Of a stretch of DNA of 53,029 nucleotides, positions 26,870 through 35,772 are shown one piece after another. Both the position numbers and the translations under genes were made by a program. The notes under the pieces were generated by a model. It was not told the DNA's origin. It did not search any database and saw nothing but the letters and a program-made list of their open reading frames with translations. Every line of letters begins with the position of its first letter. Position 1 is the first letter of the stretch. Origin of the DNA: Pseudobdellovibrionaceae bacterium (GTDB lineage: Bacteria; Bdellovibrionota; Bdellovibrionia; Bdellovibrionales; UBA1609); NCBI GenBank assembly GCA_018663505.1, contig JABJQG010000034.1, forward strand, positions 1-53,029, in the 5' to 3' direction.

Positions 26870-28210
26870 ATGAGGGGTCATTTATTATTTATTGCTGTGG
26901 TTGCAATTAGTTTTTTTCAAACCAACGCTCAACAAAATCAAAACGAGCTGAATAGTCTGGATCATCTTTTTTCTAGCGACACCCCTCTTGAGGATGTTGT
27001 GGATACGGACACCCGCCTTAAAGAACTATTAAAAGAAGATGGCATAAAGCCAATACAAGTTAAGCTAGATCAGTCCTCTGATATATATAAACTAGGTTCA
27101 GCACTTTTTTCTGATGTTCGCCTTTCCGGCAACAAGAACACTTCTTGTATGACCTGCCACCATGCTTTTAATGGATCTTCTGATAGCTTACCAGTGAGTG
27201 TTGGCGAAGGGGGGCTTGGTGAAGGATACTCCCGCACACTGAGCGGGGCTCATATTATCCCCAGACATTCCCCTCAAGTTTTCAATATGAAGTATTTAGA
27301 CCCGAAAGAATTATTTTGGGACGGACGCGTTTCATATAATAAAGAAAAACATAGTTATCAAACACCAGAAGAGGGGCTAAATGGTGAAAATCCTAAGCTT
27401 AAATACATTACTGATGTTCTAAACTCAACTTTAGCTGCCCAGGCTCTATTCCCTCTTACTAGTCGCGAAGAAATGCTCGGCAAAAAAAATAGTAATGAGA
27501 TTGCTGCCAACACATCTTCAGAAGATATTTGGAATGCCATTACCCAAAGAGTGCTTCAGGTTGAGAGATACAAAGTTCTTTTTAAAAAGGCTTTCCCAAA
27601 ACTTACCGATCTGAATCAAGTTAATATTGGGCATATAGCTAATGCTTTGGCCTATTTCCAAGAAAACTTCTTTGTTAAGCTCAATTCGCCTTTTGATAAA
27701 TACGTAGCTGGTGATTCAAAAGCTATGACAGAAACCGAAAAACGAGGGGCCATTTTATTTTACTCCAAAAGTCGTTGTTTCATTTGCCATAAAGGTCTTT
27801 TACAAACTGATGGAGGCTTTAAAAATGTAGGTTTCCCTCAAATTGGACCCGGTAAGGATGAAAATCGTAATGACTATGGTCAATTTTTAGTGACTAACAA
27901 TCCTAGTGACAAGTATCGATTTAAAACCCCTAGCTTACGTAACCTTGCTGATACTGCGCCATATGGACATTCAGGTTCTATGCCTACCATTGAAAGTGTA
28001 GTGAACCATTACACTCACCCTATGCGGGCGAACCATCACTATGAAGAAACTGAAGAAGGACTTCCATATGTTCTCAAACTTCAAACTCAACATATGAATG
28101 AACGAGTAAGAAACGTGGATCCAAACATCACTCCCCGAGGTATCTTTATTAGTCCTGATGATAGAAAAGATTTAATTCAGTTTTTAAAGACAGGATTGAG
28201 ATCTATTTAA
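26870..28210 (+). CDS. Dihaem cytochrome c peroxidase (CcpA/MauG family)
   Basis: 446 residues. Signal peptide ending TNAQQ. Two c-type haem motifs: SCMTCHHAF (C93, C96, H97) and RCFICHKGL (C303, C306, H307). Further family marks are SGNKNTSCMTCH, HSPQVFNMKYLDPKELFWDGRV, and FKTPSLRNLADTAPYGHSGSMPTIESVV before the C-terminus. It reduces hydrogen peroxide in the periplasm with electrons from cytochromes, or performs MauG-like oxidation. AAGGGGG lies before the ATG. The second motif follows a family-typical EKRGAILFYSKSRC. Confidence 0.93.
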   Translation: MRGHLLFIAVVAISFFQTNAQQNQNELNSLDHLFSSDTPLEDVVDTDTRLKELLKEDGIKPIQVKLDQSSDIYKLGSALFSDVRLSGNKNTSCMTCHHAFNGSSDSLPVSVGEGGLGEGYSRTLSGAHIIPRHSPQVFNMKYLDPKELFWDGRVSYNKEKHSYQTPEEGLNGENPKLKYITDVLNSTLAAQALFPLTSREEMLGKKNSNEIAANTSSEDIWNAITQRVLQVERYKVLFKKAFPKLTDLNQVNIGHIANALAYFQENFFVKLNSPFDKYVAGDSKAMTETEKRGAILFYSKSRCFICHKGLLQTDGGFKNVGFPQIGPGKDENRNDYGQFLVTNNPSDKYRFKTPSLRNLADTAPYGHSGSMPTIESVVNHYTHPMRANHHYEETEEGLPYVLKLQTQHMNERVRNVDPNITPRGIFISPDDRKDLIQFLKTGLRSI

Positions 28211-28327
28211 ATGAGTTGAGATGATTACTGAGCCTTATATTTATCTCATTAAACATTTTTTTAATATGCAAAAGCCTTTTTGTGAGAGACGTGGATCGCT
28301 TGAAGTTAAGTATTTCCACTGAACAGT

Positions 28328-28400
28328 GAGCCTTCCTGGCTCTCATTATTTAAAACTCGGGCTCCTGCCCTCGCTCTTTCAGAGCGCTTCGCGTTTTAAA
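28328..28400. repeat. Multi-hairpin palindromic element
   Basis: In a 365-bp gap (28211-28575) three hairpins follow each other: GAGCC-TTCCT-GGCTC (28328-28342), GGGC-TCCT-GCCC (28359-28370) and the perfect 6-bp CGCTCT-TTC-AGAGCG (28372-28386). The last two are enclosed by the inverted pair TTTAAAAC (28349-28356) and GTTTTAAA (28393-28400). It is GC-rich against AT-rich surroundings. It could be a REP-type mobile palindrome or a structured RNA. No gene was seen in the rest of the gap. Confidence 0.6.
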
Positions 28401-28575
28401 CAATCTAATAAAATTAAAATGTTATATCTTTATTAACCTCTGCCGAATGCCCAGCATTTTTCGAGAAAATAAGGCTGAAATAATTATGAATAAAGTGAAT
28501 GTTTTAGCATTCGCTTTCACTAATATTTAAATAACATTGGCCCATAAAAACATGAGGTTGAACCCCAAGTATCTA

Positions 28576-29442
28576 TTAAATCACAGCAAGTAGAATGACC
28601 AAAGAGGCTTGGGAGAGGTAGAAAACCACAGTTGTTAAAAGTTCAATCTGTTCTTCACTTTTTGTGATTATAGCCGGGTGTTCTTTATATTTAATGTATT
28701 TCTCAATCACGACCTTTTCTTCAATGATATTAAATATGAAGGATTGGATAAATGTGAAAACATAGACAAAACTAAAGATAATCAAAAATTGTGTAAATTT
28801 ACTAGAAGCATCCGCAAAGTAATCTTTTGTTAAAAATAGTACAAAGCTCAGTATTGTTGGCCACACTAAGTATTTCACCAGCAACCTCTGCCAGTTCTTG
28901 GCTTTCTTTCGAATTCTTCCCCAGGATGCACCTATAAATTCACTACGAAGTACATAGGCCTTCAGTTTACTATCTTTTACAAGTTCTGGCTTTACTTTTA
29001 AAATCCTGTCTAGCACTTGGTGAGAACCATTTAAAATAGACAAAAAAGTAAATCTCTGGCCTGTGTTTAATTTTATACTAAACCCACCGAAGAACCTGGG
29101 TGGTAGAATGGAAAATTTCAGAGACTCAATGTGATTAAATAGGATTTCTTTTTTTTGTTTCTTAAAGTAGATTTCAATGCGGTCTTCATAGAGCTTGTAC
29201 TTGGAAAAGACTCGTGGGCGAACAAAAACAAATAGGCGAAAAAATATTGATAAAATAACTGTGGATAATACAACAATCTTAACAACAGCCTCTATCCAGG
29301 TCCCCTGCATAATTGCATAGATATTTAGACGAATTATCACTAATTCAGCAAAAATAAGCGCCGAAAACACCACCCAGTATACTTTGTGTATCAATGGGTG
29401 GTAATTTAGCACTTGCACAGGTTTTAAAAGCTCTGATGACAT
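28576..29442 (-). CDS. Membrane protein with PH-like domain, unknown function
   Basis: 288 residues with two transmembrane helices near 24-42 and 53-72 and two or three more in the C-terminal third (about 190-210, 218-240, 268-288). Between them (about 78-140) is a soluble stretch (FSKYKLYEDRIEIYFKKQKKEILF, read in parts) resembling the bacterial PH domains of DUF304-type proteins: strand-turn-strand with IESLKFS and GFSIKLNTGQRFTF. Role unknown. Confidence 0.6.
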   Translation of the reverse strand: MSSELLKPVQVLNYHPLIHKVYWVVFSALIFAELVIIRLNIYAIMQGTWIEAVVKIVVLSTVILSIFFRLFVFVRPRVFSKYKLYEDRIEIYFKKQKKEILFNHIESLKFSILPPRFFGGFSIKLNTGQRFTFLSILNGSHQVLDRILKVKPELVKDSKLKAYVLRSEFIGASWGRIRKKAKNWQRLLVKYLVWPTILSFVLFLTKDYFADASSKFTQFLIIFSFVYVFTFIQSFIFNIIEEKVVIEKYIKYKEHPAIITKSEEQIELLTTVVFYLSQASLVILLAVI

Positions 29443-29607
29443 AGGGTTCCATTATTACTTGTCTAAAACCTCTTGGCAAGCCACCTTTTTCTATTTAATA
29501 ATCATTTGTGAAATTGTTGGTAGACTTACCAACGACTCGAGCAGTTACGGAACGACTGACAAAACGCTTTTAGGAGACTCATTCCTATTGCGCCCCAGGG
29601 AGGGACT

Positions 29608-30507
29608 ATGAAAAAAACATTTATTGTTTTATTTCTAACGCTTTTAATCTCACCATTTGCTTATTGCATGGATCAAACCATGTTTAAAGATTTGCCACCA
29701 AAAGATGAAATGCTGGTCCAAATTGGGGATCAACCTGATAAAGCATTAAATCCTAATGCTTTTGAAGTGCTTGTTTGGAATGTGTATAAAGCATACTGTG
29801 AAAACGAAAAAGCTTCTGGTTGTGATACAAAGAACTGGTCTGATGATTTTATCCATATAACTAAACAATCGCATATTATTCTTACCCAAGAATCTGTACT
29901 CTCGCCAATTATGTATGAAGTTTTTGAAGTTCTAAGCAATTTCCAATGGAACTTTGCTATTTCCTTTTTCCAAGATAACAAACACCCCACTGGCGTGAAT
30001 ACGGCCACTAGTACTGGCTCTAAAAATAAGCCCATTGCTCTTAGAAGTCCCGATAAAGAAGGGGGATTCACAACGCCTAAAACCATAATGGTGGTCTACC
30101 ATAAAATTGCTGGGCAAAAAGAAGAGCTTATGAGTGTCAATATACATGCCATAAACGTGCACACACTGTCCGCTTTTAAAAGACATATAAAACAAACTCA
30201 AGACCTTATTAAGCAACATAATGGCCCAATTTTTTTTGCTGGAGATTTTAACACCCATGTAAAATCACGTTTAAAGTTTTTAAATAAATATTTTATACAA
30301 AAATTAGGGTTTACCAAAGTTCCTTTTAAACATGAAAAGGATTTAACGGTTTATCTAAAAGGCAAAAAGGTGGGTATCCTGGACCACGCTTACGTACGCG
30401 GTCTTCAGGTCATTGATTCACAAGTGTTTGGAGAAAATTGTAAGAGCTGCAACATTAGTTCTTCGGACCACAAACCCTTTAAAGTGAGATTAAAACTTAA
30501 GCCCTAG
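29608..30507 (+). CDS. Exported endonuclease/exonuclease/phosphatase-family hydrolase
   Basis: 299 residues, signal peptide (LFLTLLISPFAYC) and a strong ribosome-binding site (GGGAGGG). DNase I-like fold motifs in order: VLVWNVYK (Asn), ILTQES (metal Glu), VNIHAINVHTL, FFAGDFNTH (Asp, Asn), ILDHAYVRG and SSDHKPFKV (final Asp-His). An exported nuclease, sphingomyelinase-like or phosphodiesterase role is possible; substrate unknown. Its end overlaps the convergent barrel gene by 18 bp. Confidence 0.88.
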   Translation: MKKTFIVLFLTLLISPFAYCMDQTMFKDLPPKDEMLVQIGDQPDKALNPNAFEVLVWNVYKAYCENEKASGCDTKNWSDDFIHITKQSHIILTQESVLSPIMYEVFEVLSNFQWNFAISFFQDNKHPTGVNTATSTGSKNKPIALRSPDKEGGFTTPKTIMVVYHKIAGQKEELMSVNIHAINVHTLSAFKRHIKQTQDLIKQHNGPIFFAGDFNTHVKSRLKFLNKYFIQKLGFTKVPFKHEKDLTVYLKGKKVGILDHAYVRGLQVIDSQVFGENCKSCNISSSDHKPFKVRLKLKP

Positions 30508-31287
30508 CTTGAAAGAAGATCGAGAAGCTCCCATAACTGTACCTGTTTCAAATCCAAGAGTAAGAAATAAAAGGTTTAACTGAACCCCTGCTACCAATTG
30601 TGTTCCTGATAGAGATGAGGAAATACTATTTCCAGTGGTGAAAGTGAAACCACTGTCTGATGCAGTAGCATTAAATTTTGTGTCTCCAGATATACTTACA
30701 GAACCAAAACCAAAATAAGGTTCAATAAACATAAAATCCTTACTGATCATGAACATCAAAGTTGTATTTGTAGTGTCAAAATCATATTGGCCTGTGGCCC
30801 CAGGGACTGATTGCGCCAAAGACATACTCAAGTTAGCCATGGAAGCACTCACTGAAAGATCAACCGGTAAATCAAGCATTCCTTTGGTTAGAGTCCATTT
30901 TGCAGCAAAACTGTTTGAGCTAAAACCTGCTCCGTCAGCATCAAAGCTTGGTACTAAGTTAAATTCAAGGCCCACACCATAAGGTACGGAAATGGCTGCG
31001 GCCAAACCTGCATGTGGCAGTATAATCTCGCCAGCATTGGCATCTGCGGCTCTAGTTAGGGTTGAGATCTTATCAGCTGCTGTGGTCCCCACATAACCCG
31101 CAACCTCTATTCCAAAAATGGTTCCTAATGCTGATGCCGGCCTTAAAGACACATGTGTAAAACCCGAAGCTAAATCTTGAACCACTCCGTCCACATCATT
31201 TTGATCCATGGATTCAAAAGATATGTTTGCTAATGCCGTATGTGACAACAAAAATACACTGGTTAAAATCAATAATAATTTAGTCAT
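30490..31287 (-). CDS. Outer-membrane beta-barrel protein of unknown function
   Basis: 265 residues; signal peptide ending TALANI; AAGGAG before the start. The mature part is rich in Gly, Ala, Ser and alternating strands (AGLAAAISVPYGVGLEFNLVP, read in parts; MFIEPYFGFGSVSIS, QLVAGVQLNLLFLTLGFE) and ends FKLGLKF. It resembles the DUF6588-type barrels. The last 18 bp overlap the nuclease gene on the other strand. Confidence 0.72.
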   Translation of the reverse strand: MTKLLLILTSVFLLSHTALANISFESMDQNDVDGVVQDLASGFTHVSLRPASALGTIFGIEVAGYVGTTAADKISTLTRAADANAGEIILPHAGLAAAISVPYGVGLEFNLVPSFDADGAGFSSNSFAAKWTLTKGMLDLPVDLSVSASMANLSMSLAQSVPGATGQYDFDTTNTTLMFMISKDFMFIEPYFGFGSVSISGDTKFNATASDSGFTFTTGNSISSSLSGTQLVAGVQLNLLFLTLGFETGTVMGASRSSFKLGLKF

Positions 31288-31461
31288 TTTATTCTCCTTA
31301 TATTTATCCTAAGAATACCTCTGATTTTATCTTAGGTCACAAAGCTTAGCGCTTCTGGCCCTTGGTCACTGGTCTATGGGTTTATGAGTTCAGATTTGGG
31401 TGCAAAGTAGACAGTTTTCCATCCATGAGAGATCAGGGGCTAGCCGCCCCTGAAACCCGCA

Positions 31462-31557
31462 ATTCTTCAACATCGTGTTGAAGAATCTATAAATAACTAA
31501 ATATTTCGGGTCACTATGAGTTTGTTTTATAGATTCCCCCACACGACGTGGGGGAAT
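31462..31557. repeat. Chain of interlocking perfect palindromes
   Basis: In the 485-bp gap 31288-31772 three inverted repeats overlap. A: ATTCTTCAACA / TGTTGAAGAAT (31462-31486, 3-base loop). B: GAATCTATAAA (31483-31493) with TTTATAGATTC (31526-31536). C: ATTCCCCCAC / GTGGGGGAAT (31533-31557). A and B, and B and C, share bases, so they are mutually exclusive foldings. No ORF lies in the gap. It may be a mobile palindrome, a recombination site or a conformational switch. Confidence 0.65.
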
Positions 31558-31567
31558 TGGTGGGTTC

Positions 31568-31603
31568 GGGCCGCCTTTAGGCCCGATCTCCCACGGACGG
31601 AAA
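31568..31603. repeat. Dispersed 30-bp repeat, copy 2
   Basis: 31574-31603 matches 90-119 at 28 of 30 positions. Here it is joined on the left to CGGGCC, giving the hairpin CGGGCC (31568-31573) / GGCCCG (31580-31585). TCCCA and a later TGGGA can pair as in copy 1. It directly follows the palindrome chain, so both may belong to one element. Confidence 0.6.
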
Positions 31604-31772
31604 GGTACCTATGGGAAAGCCAAAACCCCCACTCATAAGCCTATAAGGCTATGAATAATAAAACATAACAGCAAATAAATAACTCCATTTGTAATAATTT
31701 GTGTTTACCTGAAAAAGACACTTTTAGACTTATGCCAGATACTGATATAGTTAATTCATAGGGGTATAAATT

Positions 31773-32834
31773 ATGAAACTTGAACGCATGCAATTATTAC
31801 TTATGAGTATACTATGTATATTAGCTTTCTCTAGCTTGTGGGCTAAGTATATTGACAACCATACACATATTGCATGTTTTGGCTATAAATCAGATTGTTA
31901 TGTTTCTAAAACCATGAAAGATAGTTTTAAGTTTTATGGCTATCAGTATATTTTTGGTCTGAGTGAAAAAAAGGCTCAAACATACGGTGATCAAATTTTA
32001 TTTAAAATTCTTGATGAACAAATTCAAGATTCAAAATGGGTGGACCAAGCAGTTCTATTAGCCATGGATCAAGTTTACTCTGAGCAAGGTAAGGTTTTAA
32101 AAGACAAAACTGTATTTTACATTCCAAATGACTATATTTCTGAAAATATAAAAAAATATAATACTTTTTTATTTGGAGCTTCTGTTCACCCATATCGAAA
32201 AGACGCCTTAAAAGAACTGGAAAAAGTTAAAGCTAATGGTGCCGTCCTAGTTAAATTACTTCCAGCAATCCAAAAATTTGATATTAAAAATCCTTTAACT
32301 ATTGAGTACTTTAAAAAACTTAAAAAATTAAATCTCCCCCTACTCATTCATGTGGATGACGAAAGTGCTTTTTCCAAAAGTCATAAAGAATCTACATTCC
32401 CTTATGATCTTGAGATTCCTTTAAAACTGGGGGTAACGGTTATTTGTGCTCATGCGGCATCGGCAGGTCAAACAAAAGGAAAGGATAATTTTGAGATATT
32501 TATTGAATTTGCTAAAAAATATCCAAATCTTTATGCCGATATATCTGGGTTAGTTATTAAAAAAACTCGATTTGGTCATCTAGAAAGAGTGCTTAAACAT
32601 AAGGAAATCTATGGTCAGTTGATCTATGGCTCTGATTTCCCCTTGAGTTCTCAAGTTATGTCTTCACCCTTTTATTATAGAGCTCGGCTGGGGTTCTTTA
32701 ATTCCATAGGAATGTCTTTTACAACAAACACCTGGGACCGAGATGTGGAATTGAAAAAAGCACTGGGCGTACCTGAAAGTATTTTTGAAAACTCAAGGCG
32801 CCTTCTTTTGCAAAATCAAAAAGCTAACCTTTAA
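31773..32834 (+). CDS. Exported amidohydrolase-family metal-dependent hydrolase
   Basis: 353 residues of the amidohydrolase-2 TIM-barrel type. After a signal segment (SILCILAFSSLWAKY) comes the metal motif DNHTHIACF, then PLLIHVDD (His), VICAHAAS (His) and YGSDFPLSS (final metal Asp). The fold is usual for cytoplasmic enzymes, so the apparent signal peptide is notable; a periplasmic hydrolase is implied. Substrate unknown. Its 3' end overlaps the convergent methyltransferase gene by 42 bp. Confidence 0.82.
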   Translation: MKLERMQLLLMSILCILAFSSLWAKYIDNHTHIACFGYKSDCYVSKTMKDSFKFYGYQYIFGLSEKKAQTYGDQILFKILDEQIQDSKWVDQAVLLAMDQVYSEQGKVLKDKTVFYIPNDYISENIKKYNTFLFGASVHPYRKDALKELEKVKANGAVLVKLLPAIQKFDIKNPLTIEYFKKLKKLNLPLLIHVDDESAFSKSHKESTFPYDLEIPLKLGVTVICAHAASAGQTKGKDNFEIFIEFAKKYPNLYADISGLVIKKTRFGHLERVLKHKEIYGQLIYGSDFPLSSQVMSSPFYYRARLGFFNSIGMSFTTNTWDRDVELKKALGVPESIFENSRRLLLQNQKANL

Positions 32835-34007
32835 TCCACCATTTTCAAAATTCTTTGTTCGTCTTTTATAAGCCTTAATGGGCTTTAAGCCACGTACGTT
32901 TTTTACAGGTAGTAAAATACCAATATTTTCTGGTGAATACTTTTTAATAATTTGCATAATCAACCAATGAAAATCATTATTTCTTAAACCTTCAGTTTTG
33001 ATGCGCTCACCATATGGTGGATTACAAATCACCCAGTTTCGCTGAACAGTGGTATCCTTTTCTAATGGCTTACCATCAGGGGGCTTTGCTTCATTATTTT
33101 CAATTTCATCAGCTTTAAATATATCCTGTTCTTGAAATTTAATTAATTTTCGTAGTGACACATTCTGGGTATTAGCTAAATTTTGATGAGAGGCCTCAAT
33201 AGATTTATCTGAAATATCATAGCCCTCAAGACCTGCCCATTGATAAGTACTTTCCTCAAATACTCCAGGTTTTTCCAATTGCTCAGCTGTTAACATTTTA
33301 TCACAACCGTATGGACGTAGTTTATTTTTTGTAAATAGCTGAGCGGCCTCCAACAACAATGTACCACTGCCACACATGGGGTCTATTAACTTAATTTTTC
33401 CAATGTCTTCAGCAGCCTGGGTCCAATTTTTGGACCCAAACATTTCATAAACCATAGCTGCTGCCAAATTTTCTCTAATGGGAGCGTCGGTGGAAAAGGT
33501 TTTATAACCTCGCTGATGCAAGTGGTCCCCTGAAAGATCAACACTTACAAAACACTGATCATTAAAAAATCGAATAAATAGCTTTTGCGGTTTTATGTCC
33601 TCTAATTTCAGCGATGCATCTTTAGACTTTTGCAGGGCTTCAAAAACAGTGAGCTGGACTCTTTTTCTATTATTTATACGAGACTTATGCACTGAGGTCA
33701 CAATATCCATATGCTTGGAGTTAAGAAGCCCTCCCCATTTGATCTTTTGAATCTTCTGAAAGAGCTTGGGGAAATCTCGACAACGAAAATCTGTTAATCG
33801 AAGTAAAATCCTTGAGGGTACTTTTAGGCAAGTGTTTAGCTCACAAGCCTTTGCAAATGTGGATGTAAACTCCACCCCTCCCTTAAGTTCTTCAAGGTCT
33901 TTGGCTTCTTTATGCCAAAATACAAGTTCTTGTGCTGCTAGTTGCTCCAACCCCAAAGGTGTGACTAAAAAGAACCGTTTTAATTCATTAATTTCCTTAT
34001 TATCCAT
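32793..34007 (-). CDS. THUMP-domain RNA guanine-N2 methyltransferase (RlmL N-part/Trm14 type)
   Basis: 404 residues. N-terminal THUMP-like RNA-binding part (FLVTPLGLEQLAAQELVFW, then KGGVEFTS and LRLTDFRCRDFPKLF). The Rossmann methyltransferase follows with SAM motif DPMCGSGTLLLEA near residue 205 and the catalytic WVICNPPYGER motif near 325, typical of exocyclic-amino methylases. Family members make m2G in 23S rRNA (2445 in E. coli) or in tRNA. The C-terminal RlmK-like half of E. coli RlmL is absent. No clear ribosome-binding site. Confidence 0.88.
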   Translation of the reverse strand: MDNKEINELKRFFLVTPLGLEQLAAQELVFWHKEAKDLEELKGGVEFTSTFAKACELNTCLKVPSRILLRLTDFRCRDFPKLFQKIQKIKWGGLLNSKHMDIVTSVHKSRINNRKRVQLTVFEALQKSKDASLKLEDIKPQKLFIRFFNDQCFVSVDLSGDHLHQRGYKTFSTDAPIRENLAAAMVYEMFGSKNWTQAAEDIGKIKLIDPMCGSGTLLLEAAQLFTKNKLRPYGCDKMLTAEQLEKPGVFEESTYQWAGLEGYDISDKSIEASHQNLANTQNVSLRKLIKFQEQDIFKADEIENNEAKPPDGKPLEKDTTVQRNWVICNPPYGERIKTEGLRNNDFHWLIMQIIKKYSPENIGILLPVKNVRGLKPIKAYKRRTKNFENGGLKVSFLILQKKAP

Positions 34008-34084
34008 AACTAATGATTATTATACCAAATCACTTGCTTAAGTGAGCTGATTTTGGAAAAATATAAAAATAACAAGGAGATCTT

Positions 34085-34597
34085 ATGAAAAAACTATTAG
34101 CATTACTATTTGTGGGGATGTTTTCCCTAAACGCACACGCACTATTCCTAGAGCCATATGTTGGTTACGAAAGAGGTGTTTACGGATTGACTGACCATAG
34201 CGGCACATTAGTGGGTGGACGTATTGGTACAGAAATCGCTGTATTATTCTTTGTGGGAGCCGATGTTATGATGCTTGCCTCAGGAACTGCAGATACCATT
34301 GGAGCCTCTGGGGATATGTCTAGATCTACAATGGGTCTTGTCTTTGGTGTAGATTTGCCTCTAGTGAAGGCTTGGGTGGGTTACAACTTCCAAGATAACT
34401 TCTCTTTTACATACGGCAACACTACTACTGATTATGAAAGTACTTCTCAAAAAGTGGGCGTTGGATTTACTGTATTTCCAATGATCAGTGCCAATCTAGA
34501 GTATATCAACTCTGAGATTTCAAAAGCAGGTACAACCACTGTAGGACTTGATTCCAATTTGGGCACATACCTACTCAGCTTAAGCTTTACTCTGTAA
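34085..34597 (+). CDS. Small outer-membrane beta-barrel protein
   Basis: 170 residues; signal peptide MKKLLALLFVGMFSLNAHA; AAGGAG before the ATG. The mature part is short strands with Gly/aromatic residues (LEPYVGYERGVYGL, GGRIGTEIAVLFFVGAD, QKVGVGFTVFPMISANLEY) and ends YLLSLSFTL. It fits an eight-strand barrel (OmpA/OmpX-like). Function unknown. It precedes tRNA-Asp. Confidence 0.75.
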   Translation: MKKLLALLFVGMFSLNAHALFLEPYVGYERGVYGLTDHSGTLVGGRIGTEIAVLFFVGADVMMLASGTADTIGASGDMSRSTMGLVFGVDLPLVKAWVGYNFQDNFSFTYGNTTTDYESTSQKVGVGFTVFPMISANLEYINSEISKAGTTTVGLDSNLGTYLLSLSFTL

Positions 34598-34706
34598 ACG
34601 CCTAATTTTAGGTCACTATTTCGCTCTGCGCTGTTTAATGTTTTAATTGTTGAACAGCGCACCAGAGTGAAGTACATTCAATTTTCTTTGAAATTCATTA
34701 CCACGT

Positions 34707-34786
<80 letters not shown>

Positions 34787-34870
34787 TTCGCTAAGTCCAA
34801 AGAGCAAGTTTTCTAAGTTTTTAAAATGATTAACAAATGCCTTATGCGCTCAAAATCGTTCTGATTTTTT

Positions 34871-34910
34871 AGCATTTCAATTTATTTCAACTCATTTCCT
34901 AGCATTTACT
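34871..34910. repeat. Arm-site-like repeats beside attL
   Basis: AGCATTTCA at 34871-34879 and AGCATTTAC at 34901-34909, about 100 bp from the core. The same nonamer occurs twice at 44152-44170, a similar distance beyond attR. They may be integrase arm-type sites. Confidence 0.35.
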
Positions 34911-35049
34911 GAATTTGCGCTGAATGTTCACTGAATCCAAAGCTCATCCATATTCTCTCTTAAGAGACTTTAATTACGTTTGAAAAAGCAAAAGTCTTTC
35001 GAAAGGGGTTTACCTTAAGAACGTCTTACTACAAACCGAGTGAGGCTTT

Positions 35050-35331
35050 ATGGTGTTACAAAAAATATTAAAGGCACTGATACGTGAAAATGACGTCACA
35101 GTTGCTCAACTATCTAGGTCAACCAAGTTGGCCCGTCAAACTATTGATAATTGGCTATCTGGCCAAGAACCCCGCAGTTTGGCTCAAGTTAAGAAGGTCG
35201 CTGATTACTTTGGTGTATCTGTCGACTACCTTTGTTTTGGCCAAGAGAAAAAGGAAACGAAGATTCAAGACTATGGCGAAGAAATAAATGCTGGGGTTTT
35301 TGAAGTCGTGTTAAGGAGAGTAAAAAAATGA
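35050..35331 (+). CDS. XRE-family HTH regulator
   Basis: 93 residues, HTH_3 domain at about 5-60: LIRENDVTVAQLSRSTKLAR, then QTIDNWLSGQEPRSLAQVKK and VADYFGVSVDYLCFG, as in phage CI/Cro-like repressors. The C-terminal 30 residues are charged. The end overlaps the start of the next gene by 4 bp (ATGA), so they are translated together. It probably controls its own operon or the element's lysogeny-like switch. Confidence 0.85.
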   Translation: MVLQKILKALIRENDVTVAQLSRSTKLARQTIDNWLSGQEPRSLAQVKKVADYFGVSVDYLCFGQEKKETKIQDYGEEINAGVFEVVLRRVKK

Positions 35332-35771
35332 ATTTAATCATTGGACTTTGTACTTTATTACTATCCTTCAATACCCTTGCGCAGGAAAAGATTCAAAAAC
35401 TTGATTATCAATTAAATGCTCGAGGAAAGCAGACAGCTACTTGTATATCTTTTTTTGCTGCCGTTAGAGTTGTAGCTGAAGAGAAATTTCCAAGGCTGAA
35501 GACATTCAGTGGTGGTATTGGAAATGATCTGCCCCACAGTCATCGGCTTTACTTTTCTGCTGATAATAGGAAAATTCAGCTAAAGAAGGTTATTCCGGTT
35601 GAGGGTCGCAAGCAGGCTATGAAAATTATTGATAAAAAGAAATCTGCATTTATTAGTGAGCTAAGAAAAGGCTTTCCTAAAATGACTAGAACCTCAGTTG
35701 AGAACTGGGATACTTGCGCAGATTTAAATATGCAGTGGATTAAGGTTGTGCCTATAGAGGGATTTTACTAA
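35328..35771 (+). CDS. Exported small protein of unknown function
   Basis: 147 residues with a signal peptide ending NTLAQEK. The mature part has two cysteines (TATCISFF and WDTCADLN) that could form a disulfide. No family recognised. The gap to the convergent RelA/SpoT-domain gene is 1 bp. A secreted protein translationally coupled to an XRE regulator is unusual. Confidence 0.7.
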   Translation: MNLIIGLCTLLLSFNTLAQEKIQKLDYQLNARGKQTATCISFFAAVRVVAEEKFPRLKTFSGGIGNDLPHSHRLYFSADNRKIQLKKVIPVEGRKQAMKIIDKKKSAFISELRKGFPKMTRTSVENWDTCADLNMQWIKVVPIEGFY

Positions 35772-35772
35772 T

